Of a DNA stretch of 64,000 nucleotides, positions 19,277 to 25,640 are shown in pieces. The DNA lies in NCBI GenBank assembly GCA_000509225.1, contig BAOK01000001.1:744001-808000 (forward strand), written 5' to 3'. The translations under genes were made by a program, and so were the position numbers. The notes beneath the pieces were generated by a model. That model saw nothing but the letters and a program-made list of their open reading frames with translations, was not told where the DNA came from and made no database searches. Origin of the DNA: Parvibaculaceae bacterium Mf 1.05b.01 (GTDB lineage Bacteria > Pseudomonadota > Alphaproteobacteria > Parvibaculales > Parvibaculaceae). Position 1 is the first letter of the stretch, and each line of letters starts with the position of its first letter.

Positions 19277-20311
19277 ATGGACAAGCTTGTATACACACGT
19301 GATGAGTTGATGGCGGATCACCCTTACGCCAAAGAGCACCGTGAAGTTGGCTACCTGCTGCATGGCGGCTTTGACGAAAAGGGCACCTATATCTCCCCTA
19401 AGACACTCCATCGGTGGCCTGCCATTCATGCGTGGCAAAAAGCGCTAACGGATAATGGATGGGATCTGGTCGAAGCGACAGGCGACCTGCTGCATCGTGG
19501 AAACTATCCAAACCTCGCGCAGCAAAAGCTCCTGATCAATAACGGGTATGGCGAGTCGTTCTGGAACTCGCTCACCGTCACCGGGATCATCGAAGCCCGC
19601 GGCCAAATTCTCTGCACGGTGGAGGCCCCTGACTATCAAGACATTATTGTTGAAGATATTTCTGAGACCGCAACGGGTCACCTGAATAAGGGTCTGCTCT
19701 ATGCTCATGGTGCTGATGAGGGGGGAGATCCTGCTAAGCCCGAATATGGCGCCCATGATGCGATGTGGTTTGCAGCGCGCGATCTGGTGTTCGGGAAAGA
19801 TACGTACCCGCTCGTGGAACCACCTGAATCTATCGGACGCCCTGATCAAGGGCGGCTCATGCCGCAATTGCCTGAGCCTCACGAAGGATTGCTTCTTCTC
19901 CTCATGAATGTCTTGATGATTGAAGTGCGGGCAGAAGCATTCTTCGCACACTCAGTCGCCCTCATGCGCGACCGTGAGATATTTAGCAATGAGGCGGACG
20001 CTGAGCAGGCGGCGACTATGGTTGAGCGCATTCGGATCGACGAGTCTGTTCACGTTGGATATCTGCAGACGGTTATTTCCGAGATGCGCAGCTTTACCTT
20101 TAAGACCGTCGATGGCGGCACGATTCCGGGTAAAGACCTGATTGACCCAGTTTGGAAAAACATGGTGATCTGGCACGGGGAAACCCAGTTCGATCTCTCC
20201 AAAGAACAAAGCTACGAAAACATCAAAGAGCGTCTTCTTTCAAAAGAGAACGGGCAAAAACTGCTCGCCGATTTTGATGCGCTCGACACCTATAGCGAGA
20301 AAGCAGCTTAA
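19277..20311 (+). CDS. Uncharacterised 344-residue protein, possible ferritin-like diiron protein
   Basis: I do not recognise the family. No signal peptide or membrane segment. The second half contains MIEVRAEAFF (E216, E220) and, 40 residues on, DESVH (E256, H259) inside predicted helices. This E plus ExxH spacing is the iron half-site of ferritin-like diiron proteins. In the first half GIIEARGQ and ISETATGHLNKG are candidates for the other half-site, but the spacing is not canonical. Start at ATG 19277 behind AGGAGGAA. Its stop shares one base with the start of the SDR gene (TAATG), so the pair is translationally coupled. A TetR gene lies directly upstream. An oxygenase or desaturase role is only a hypothesis. 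Confidence 0.75.
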   Translation: MDKLVYTRDELMADHPYAKEHREVGYLLHGGFDEKGTYISPKTLHRWPAIHAWQKALTDNGWDLVEATGDLLHRGNYPNLAQQKLLINNGYGESFWNSLTVTGIIEARGQILCTVEAPDYQDIIVEDISETATGHLNKGLLYAHGADEGGDPAKPEYGAHDAMWFAARDLVFGKDTYPLVEPPESIGRPDQGRLMPQLPEPHEGLLLLLMNVLMIEVRAEAFFAHSVALMRDREIFSNEADAEQAATMVERIRIDESVHVGYLQTVISEMRSFTFKTVDGGTIPGKDLIDPVWKNMVIWHGETQFDLSKEQSYENIKERLLSKENGQKLLADFDALDTYSEKAA

Positions 20312-21195
20312 TGAAACAAGTAGAAGGGCGTACAGCCTTCATCACCGGTGGCGCCAGCGGCATCGGTCTCTCCATGGCGCGGTCATTTGGTCGGGCCGGC
20401 ATGAATGTCGTGCTCGCAGATATTGATCCAGATGCATTGGAGACTGCACTTGCCGATCTTCACCAACGGCAAATCAAAGCGATCGGTGTCGAATGTGACG
20501 TCGTCTCCCGTGAGTCGATGCAGGAAGCTGCAAAAAAGGCAATCGCTGAATTCGGAAAGGTCCATGTCGTCTGTAACAATGCAGGCGTCGGCGCTGGCGG
20601 TCCGATTGAAGAAGTGCGTCCCAGCGACTGGGACTGGGTGATTGACGTGAACCTAAAAGGTGTTGTGATTGGCACGGAAGTCTTTGCGCCGATCATGCGC
20701 GAACAAGGCGAGGGGGGGCACTTTGTGAACACAGCCTCCATGGCCGGTATGGTGTCGCCTCCGGGAATGGAACCCTATAACGCAACCAAGTTTGCCGTTG
20801 TTGCTATGTCTGAAGGCTGGCGCGGACAGCTGGAGCCCCTTGATATTGGTGTTTCTGTTTTGTGCCCTGGATTTGTGAAAACCCGTATCCACGAGTCAGG
20901 TCGCGCGCGTCAGTCCGAATATGGCGAAGCGGTTGAGGAAAATGAGGCCGTCGCCGGCGCGGCTGCTGAGTTCGTCTTGAACGGACTGGACCCGGACCGG
21001 GTTGGTGAGCGGGTGTTGGAAGCTGTTCGCGGAAATGAGCTCTACATTTTTACGCACCCGGACATGCGGCCTGCCGTTGAGATGCGGTTTGCGGGCATCA
21101 TGGAAGCGTTTGATCGCGCTGAACAGAGTGATGCGCTCAAAGGTTCTGGTTATTCTTCTCCTCAGGACCTCACAGCGATCGGTCGTCAGGAGTAG
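20311..21195 (+). CDS. Short-chain dehydrogenase/reductase (SDR)
   Basis: 294-residue classical SDR. The cofactor motif TGGASGIG is at residues 12-19, NNAG follows, and the active site is Y156/K160 (YNATK) with an upstream Ser in NTASMAG. The Asp at the end of beta-2 (VVLADIDPD) favours NAD over NADP. The C-terminal 40 residues extend beyond the core. It is coupled to the upstream 344-residue protein by a one-base overlap, so the two probably act on the same substrate. A perfect FNR-type site begins 32 bases after its stop but belongs to the next gene. Confidence 0.9.
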   Translation: MKQVEGRTAFITGGASGIGLSMARSFGRAGMNVVLADIDPDALETALADLHQRQIKAIGVECDVVSRESMQEAAKKAIAEFGKVHVVCNNAGVGAGGPIEEVRPSDWDWVIDVNLKGVVIGTEVFAPIMREQGEGGHFVNTASMAGMVSPPGMEPYNATKFAVVAMSEGWRGQLEPLDIGVSVLCPGFVKTRIHESGRARQSEYGEAVEENEAVAGAAAEFVLNGLDPDRVGERVLEAVRGNELYIFTHPDMRPAVEMRFAGIMEAFDRAEQSDALKGSGYSSPQDLTAIGRQE

Positions 21196-21226
21196 AACGA
21201 CAGACCTCATAAAATTCCGTCGGATT

Positions 21227-21268
21227 TTGATCCGTATCAAGGGCTGCGCACTGCGCGGCCCTTATTGT
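21227..21268 (+). promoter_or_regulatory. FNR/FixK-type box and -10: class II anaerobic promoter
   Basis: Perfect palindrome TTGATCCGTATCAA (21227-21240), the FNR/FixK/DNR consensus TTGAT-N4-ATCAA. TATTGT (21263-21268) lies where a -10 should be if the box centre is at -41.5, with transcription starting near 21275. The start codon of the Cys-rich secreted protein follows at 21301. Confidence 0.75.
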
Positions 21269-21300
21269 TTGTCCTGTCGATAGCATTGGAGGTCGGACAA

Positions 21301-21798
21301 ATGCGGACGCTTTTACGTTTATCAATCTTCGCTGCGGGTGTGCTCTTTTTGACAGGTCCGGTTATGGCTGCGGGAAACGTTATTGCCTTCAAGAATGATT
21401 CCTGCGTCGCCATTCATTTGGAAGCAGAAGGCAACGACGCGTGTTTTGGGTATGGTGGATGCCAAATTCAGGTCGCGCCCTATCAGACCAAACATGTGGA
21501 GCTGCGTCCGGGTGTGCGCCCTAAATGGGCGCAGATTAATGTGACGGGTTCTTGTGAGGAAAAGCAGCTGACCCTTGTTGGCCAGTGTGCGGTTGACTTA
21601 GAGCAGGTCTTCCGGGGGAGTGGTTATATGCCGGGCCGCGCCCCAGGCGAAGGCGCAGGCGACCTTACGCCCGCTTTTGAGGAGGTTGTCGGTCCGTTCG
21701 ATCCAGGCGTCTCCTTCGCGACAGTGCGCTTGAGTGTTGGACTCTGCGAAGAAATGGACGGACATGATCGTTGTGACGTTCGGTGCGACGTGGACTAG
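21301..21798 (+). CDS. Uncharacterised secreted eight-cysteine protein
   Basis: 165 residues. A signal peptide covers residues 1-23 (cleavage near VMAAGN), and the mature part of about 142 residues holds eight cysteines: SCVAI, ACFGYGGC, SCEE, QCAV, LCEE and RCDVRCD. An even number in an exported protein suggests four disulfides. The centre is Pro/Gly-rich (PGRAPGEGAGD). No domain recognised. Start at ATG 21301 with TTGGAGGTC upstream; the frame is open back to 21265. An FNR-type box with a matching -10 lies upstream, so expression at low oxygen or with nitrogen oxides is likely. The NO reductase gene 4 kb away has a similar box. Confidence 0.75.
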   Translation: MRTLLRLSIFAAGVLFLTGPVMAAGNVIAFKNDSCVAIHLEAEGNDACFGYGGCQIQVAPYQTKHVELRPGVRPKWAQINVTGSCEEKQLTLVGQCAVDLEQVFRGSGYMPGRAPGEGAGDLTPAFEEVVGPFDPGVSFATVRLSVGLCEEMDGHDRCDVRCDVD

Positions 21799-21804
21799 GT
21801 GGAG

Positions 21805-22038
21805 CTAACCTGGCCTTACTTTGACCAGCCAGACGATCAGCAACACAAGAAGGCTAAGCGTGAGCGCCGCGCCTACAGGGTCCCAAAGCTCAAGCTTCGG
21901 AAATAGGCCGATCCAGGCTTCCCATGCCAACTCGGTGGCTTCACGTATATCGCCCCAAGCTTGGCGAGGCAGGTCTGTCCAATCCGCGCCCTGGGGCGGC
22001 GGTGGAAGATTTCTGACAGCTGTGTCTCTCATAGACAT
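21805..22038 (-). CDS. Small tail-anchored hypothetical protein
   Basis: 77 residues. The N-terminal half is soluble with a PPPP stretch, then Trp-rich (DWTDLPRQAWGD, AWEAWIGL). One C-terminal membrane helix follows (about residues 55-73, GAALTLSLLVLLIVWLV) with KVRPG outside, so the protein is tail-anchored. A good ribosome-binding site (CGGAGG, 8 bases) supports the ATG at 22038 as real. No homologue recognised. It is convergent with the eight-cysteine protein gene and ends 6 bases from its stop. Confidence 0.6.
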   Translation of the reverse strand: MSMRDTAVRNLPPPPQGADWTDLPRQAWGDIREATELAWEAWIGLFPKLELWDPVGAALTLSLLVLLIVWLVKVRPG

Positions 22039-22259
22039 CGGCTATGCCTCCGTTCCTCCCCCTTCTTCCCTCCAGCGTTGTGGATCACAAGCCTCTGACT
22101 CAGGGCGTTAAGGCTTTCTGAATAGGCGAATTTAACAAAAATACGGTGATTTCGCGAAGTGGGGCAGCCAGCGCCTTGGTTGGCATGTCTCCTGCGAGGC
22201 ATCGTGTGAACCAATCAATACGTCTCAGAATGAGACACTGCTTGCGACGGAGTTTTGAA

Positions 22260-22421
22260 ATGAAACGCACACGTATGATGGTATTTGGCGCCTTGTTTGC
22301 TGTTCTTGCTGGGGCAGGCGCTCTGACCTTGACCGCAGAACCTGCCTACGCTTGTTCCGGCGGCAGCGGTGGCAATGGTGGTGGCGGCAGCTGGTCCTGG
22401 GATTGGTACTGGAGTAACTGA
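22260..22421 (+). CDS. Small exported Gly/Trp-rich peptide
   Basis: 53 residues: a signal peptide with basic start MKRTRMM, hydrophobic core and cleavage site AYA before Cys32. The predicted mature peptide is 22 residues, CSGGSGGNGGGGSW followed by SWDWYWSN, with one Cys, a glycine spacer and four Trp. The Cys at +1 is not in a normal lipobox, since the -3 residue is Ala. ATG start with CGGAG upstream. The open frame extends back to 22146 without a start that would fit an export signal. A strong terminator follows, so this is probably an independent monocistronic unit. Function unknown. Confidence 0.6.
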   Translation: MKRTRMMVFGALFAVLAGAGALTLTAEPAYACSGGSGGNGGGGSWSWDWYWSN

Positions 22422-22492
22422 TCTGACGTCTGAGCGGTGGCCGTGATGCGCTAAGTGGGGGCTTGCGCGTCCAGCTAACCCGGACATCGGAG

Positions 22493-22522
22493 AGCCGGTC
22501 TCGTTCGCGGGACCGGCTTTTT
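22493..22522 (+). terminator. Rho-independent terminator of the small Gly/Trp peptide gene
   Basis: Stem AGCCGGTC (22493-22500) pairs with GACCGGCT (22511-22518), extended by two further pairs, and is followed by TTTT. It ends 17 bases before the convergent acyl-CoA dehydrogenase stop and could serve both strands weakly. Confidence 0.8.
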
Positions 22523-22538
22523 CGCGTGCGATCGTCCG

Positions 22539-23726
22539 CTACAGGCCCAGAACAGCTTTGGTCATGATATTGCGTTGAATTTCGTTTGAGCCTGCGTAGA
22601 TGGTCGCGGCGCGGTCGTTGAGATATTGCGGCAAAGCCGTCGCCGCGAGGGTTGAACCGATAGGGGCTGTATTGGCCTCAAATGCGCGGGCTTCGGGTTG
22701 ATAGGGCAGGCCGTAATAGCCAACAGCTTCGACCACCAGTTCTGTTACGCGTTGGCGCATTTCCGTTCCGCGGACTTTGATCGCAGATGAAATGGCACCG
22801 ACGCTCTCGCCGCTGTTCACGGCGGAAAAGATTTTCTGTTCAAAACTCTCCAGGACAGAAAGCTCTATCTCTGTAGCGGCGATCTTCCGAGCAAAGTCTG
22901 CATCGGCCATGAGTGGTTCGGCCGTTCCATTTTGTTCCTGGCCAGCAAAGGATTTGAGCAGGTCGATCCGTGTTTTCAGACCGGGGGCATAGCTGCCGCT
23001 GCGTTCGTGTTGCAAGAGATATTTGGCGACTGTCCACCCATCATTTTCTTCGCCCAAGAGCCCTGAAACGGGGACACGGACATTTTCAAAAAAGACCTGG
23101 TTAAATTCATGGTCGCCTGAGATGGAAATCAAGGGCCTGATTTCGATACCGGGAAGATCAATGTCGAAGAGCAGGAAGGTGATGCCTTGTTGGTGTTTGC
23201 CGCTATTGTCGGTGCGTACCAGACAGAAAATCTTGTTCGACCATTGCGCGTGGGTGGTCCAGATTTTTGTTCCGTTGATGATGTAGTGATCACCCTCGCG
23301 CACCGCCTTGCATTGAAGGGAGGCGAGATCAGAACCAGAGCCTGGTTCAGAATAGCCCTGGGCCCACCAATCCTCACCACTGCGAATGCGCGGCAGATAT
23401 TGTGACTTTTGTTCCTCTGTTCCAAACGCGATGACGACCGGCCCAACCATGCGCGTGGCGTTGGGGGTGACTACTGGTGCGGTGGCGAGGATCAGTTCCC
23501 GCTGGAAGATGGCGTGTTGTTCCAGATTCCAGTCAGTCCCGCCATACTCCACGGGCCAGGCAGGGACCGACCATCCCTGCTTGTTGAGAATACGGTGCCA
23601 TTCAACTGCGACGGGCTGATCAGCATAGATGCCAGCGCAGAGTTCGCCCGCACGTTTCAGATCAGGTGTCAGGTTGTCTGAGATGAAGGCGCGGACTTCT
23701 TCCGTGAATAGGTTGAGGTCGGTCAC
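22539..23726 (-). CDS. Acyl-CoA dehydrogenase
   Basis: 395-residue flavoprotein oxidising an acyl-CoA to the enoyl-CoA. The middle domain shows WAQGYSEPGSGSDLASL and KIWTTHAQW. The C-terminal helix ends IYAGSNEIQRNIMTKAVLGL, the usual family signature. The length is normal. The start overlaps the enoyl-CoA hydratase stop by 4 bases (ATGA), so the hydratase is upstream in the same operon and the two catalyse consecutive steps of beta-oxidation or of a side-chain degradation. Chain-length preference cannot be read. Convergent with the small-peptide gene and its terminator. Confidence 0.94.
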   Translation of the reverse strand: MTDLNLFTEEVRAFISDNLTPDLKRAGELCAGIYADQPVAVEWHRILNKQGWSVPAWPVEYGGTDWNLEQHAIFQRELILATAPVVTPNATRMVGPVVIAFGTEEQKSQYLPRIRSGEDWWAQGYSEPGSGSDLASLQCKAVREGDHYIINGTKIWTTHAQWSNKIFCLVRTDNSGKHQQGITFLLFDIDLPGIEIRPLISISGDHEFNQVFFENVRVPVSGLLGEENDGWTVAKYLLQHERSGSYAPGLKTRIDLLKSFAGQEQNGTAEPLMADADFARKIAATEIELSVLESFEQKIFSAVNSGESVGAISSAIKVRGTEMRQRVTELVVEAVGYYGLPYQPEARAFEANTAPIGSTLAATALPQYLNDRAATIYAGSNEIQRNIMTKAVLGL

Positions 23727-24463
23727 TTTTTTCCAAAGCCTCCGATGCGTTCTGCCATGTCAGGCCCGACCCCTTCACTTTGATAGATTTCGTAGGCGAG
23801 GCCGGCTTCGATGGACATGCCGTCTGTATCACGCAGGAGCTTCTTGTTGGCGCGAAGGGAAAACCACGAATTGGCAAGCATTTCGGTGCAAAAGGTCTCG
23901 ATGGCGTTCTCGAAGCCCTCATCGGGATAGCAGCTATTGCAGAGCCCCATGGCCTCCGCATCGCGACCGGAATAGGTCTTGGCAGTGAACATCATTTCCG
24001 CTGCCTTCACCTTGCCAATCCGTCGGGGCAGGCGCTGGCTCATTCCCCATACAGGAGTGAGCGCCCATTTGGCGTGGGTGTCGGCAAACTTGGCGGTCTC
24101 AGCCGCGAGAATAATGTCACCTGCAAGGGCGAGTTCCAGCGCACCTGTATAGCAATGGCTGTGAACGGCGGTGATGACTGGCTGAGGCAGATTCGCGAGG
24201 CGCTCAATGACATGGGCCTGATAACTGGGTCGGGGAAGTTTCTCGCCTGCCTCAATGTCTTTCAGGTCATGACCGGCAGAGAAGCATTTGCCGGCGCCAC
24301 GCAGGACAATACAGCCGACTGTTTCCGTCTCGAGTTCAAGTGCCTTGACGTGGGTTTCGAGTGCCTGGAACGCCGCCACATTCAATGCATTCAGCTTGTC
24401 TGGTCGATTGATGGTGAGTGTGGCGATGCCATTCTTGTCTTCGCGTAATACCAGATCGCTCAC
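23723..24463 (-). CDS. Enoyl-CoA hydratase/isomerase family protein
   Basis: About 246-residue crotonase-fold protein. The oxyanion-hole region reads GAGKCFSAGHDL, and the second active-site segment reads GALELALAGDIILAAETAKFA. The position equivalent to the first catalytic Glu looks to be Thr/Gly, and the second is Pro/Val, so classical hydratase catalysis is not assured. Start at GTG 24463 behind AGGGAG; a GTG 5 codons further upstream overlaps that site and is less likely. First gene of a two-gene unit with the acyl-CoA dehydrogenase. Confidence 0.88.
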   Translation of the reverse strand: MSDLVLREDKNGIATLTINRPDKLNALNVAAFQALETHVKALELETETVGCIVLRGAGKCFSAGHDLKDIEAGEKLPRPSYQAHVIERLANLPQPVITAVHSHCYTGALELALAGDIILAAETAKFADTHAKWALTPVWGMSQRLPRRIGKVKAAEMMFTAKTYSGRDAEAMGLCNSCYPDEGFENAIETFCTEMLANSWFSLRANKKLLRDTDGMSIEAGLAYEIYQSEGVGPDMAERIGGFGKK

Positions 24464-24644
24464 GTTGTTCTCCCTCACTGTGTTTTGTTGAGCTTACCCA
24501 CTTGTCGCGGCGCGACCAATGGCGGTCGGGTTTCCGCAAGGGAATGTACGACTGTTTCCTGATTTTGAGTGCTTCACCCGAGGTCGGCTGCTACATTGCG
24601 GCCATCGATATTCAATCACATCCAGAAAAGACGGGGAGAAACCC

Positions 24645-25418
24645 TTGGACGTTAAAGACAAGATTATTGTGGTGACCGGTGCTGCGAGCGGCATTGGTGT
24701 GGCGCTGGTAAAGCGGTTCTATGCAGCAGGTGCGAAACATATTGTTTCGGTTGATATCAATCTCGATGGTGCAAAAGCGACGGCAGCGGAATTTGGTGGC
24801 ACCGCAATGCAGGCTGATGTCAGCAAAGAGGACGACATCAAGGCAGTTATCGACAAAACAGAATCCGAGATTGGCCCGATCGATCTTTTCTGCTCCAATG
24901 CGGGTATTGGCGCTGGCCGTGATCTCGCCTCGTCAAATGATGAGTGGACTTTGTCCTGGGATGTGAATGTCATGTCGCACGTTTATGCAGCCCGTCATCT
25001 GGCGCCCAAGATGGTTGAGCGCGGTGGCGGCTATTTTCTCAACACGGCATCAGCTGCGGGACTACTCAATCAGATCGGGTCCGTTGCTTATGGCGTGACG
25101 AAACATGCAGCTGTTGGTTTTGGCGAGTGGTTGGCGCTTACCTACAAGCATCAGGGAATTGGTGTTTCGATCCTCTGCCCGCAGGCGGTACGCACGGCAA
25201 TGACGGATAATGCCAGTGCCAGCACGCAGGCCGCGGCGACGGACGGCATGATGGAGCCGGACGAGCTTGCAGAAGCAGTGATGGAAGGGCTAGCCAACAA
25301 CACGTTCTGTATTCTTCCGCACAAAGAAGTGCTTGGCTATATGCGCCGCAAGACAGATGACTATGACCGCTGGATTGGCGGCATGAACAAGTTGCACCGG
25401 TCGCTCACCGGCGAATAG
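24645..25418 (+). CDS. Short-chain dehydrogenase/reductase
   Basis: About 257-residue classical SDR: VVTGAASGIG (TGxxxGxG) near residue 10, NAGIGAG near 84, catalytic Ser in NTASAAG and YGVTK as the YxxxK active site. The Asp in VSVDINLD suggests NAD. The start is TTG 24645 with GGGGAG upstream, because homology begins there; the frame is open to 24519. Divergent from the acyl-CoA dehydrogenase unit and followed by a strong terminator, so it is monocistronic. Substrate unknown. Confidence 0.88.
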   Translation: MDVKDKIIVVTGAASGIGVALVKRFYAAGAKHIVSVDINLDGAKATAAEFGGTAMQADVSKEDDIKAVIDKTESEIGPIDLFCSNAGIGAGRDLASSNDEWTLSWDVNVMSHVYAARHLAPKMVERGGGYFLNTASAAGLLNQIGSVAYGVTKHAAVGFGEWLALTYKHQGIGVSILCPQAVRTAMTDNASASTQAAATDGMMEPDELAEAVMEGLANNTFCILPHKEVLGYMRRKTDDYDRWIGGMNKLHRSLTGE

Positions 25419-25443
25419 CTGAGGCGACACGCCGAGAGTTTTG

Positions 25444-25475
25444 AACGGGAAGTCTTGCTGGAGACTTCCCGTTTT
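25444..25475 (+). terminator. Rho-independent terminator, copy 1 of a repeated hairpin
   Basis: AACGGGAAGTC (25444-25454), loop TTGCTGGA, GACTTCCCGTT (25463-25473), then a short T run. An 11-base perfect stem after the SDR gene. The same 32-base hairpin, with one changed base, recurs at 27957-27988 after the NO reductase. Confidence 0.8.
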
Positions 25476-25527
25476 GCGTTGTGGGGAAGTCGATATTCCC
25501 ACCCAGTCAGAGCTTCTTATCCTCCTT

Positions 25528-25541
25528 TTGATCCAGATCAT
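25528..25541 (+). promoter_or_regulatory. FNR/NnrR/FixK-type box upstream of NO reductase
   Basis: TTGATCCAGATCAT matches TTGAT-N4-ATCAA with one mismatch. Centred at 25534.5, it would place a class II start site near 25576, between the two possible start codons of the NO reductase. No strong -10 is visible. Confidence 0.65.
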
Positions 25542-25640
25542 TAGTCAGCAGACGGAAAAAATGCAGAGTGGATCATGGTGGAATCGCGCGGAACATCCGT
25601 AGCGACGGCTCGATTTGGCGAGCCAATAGGGGGGCAGTCA

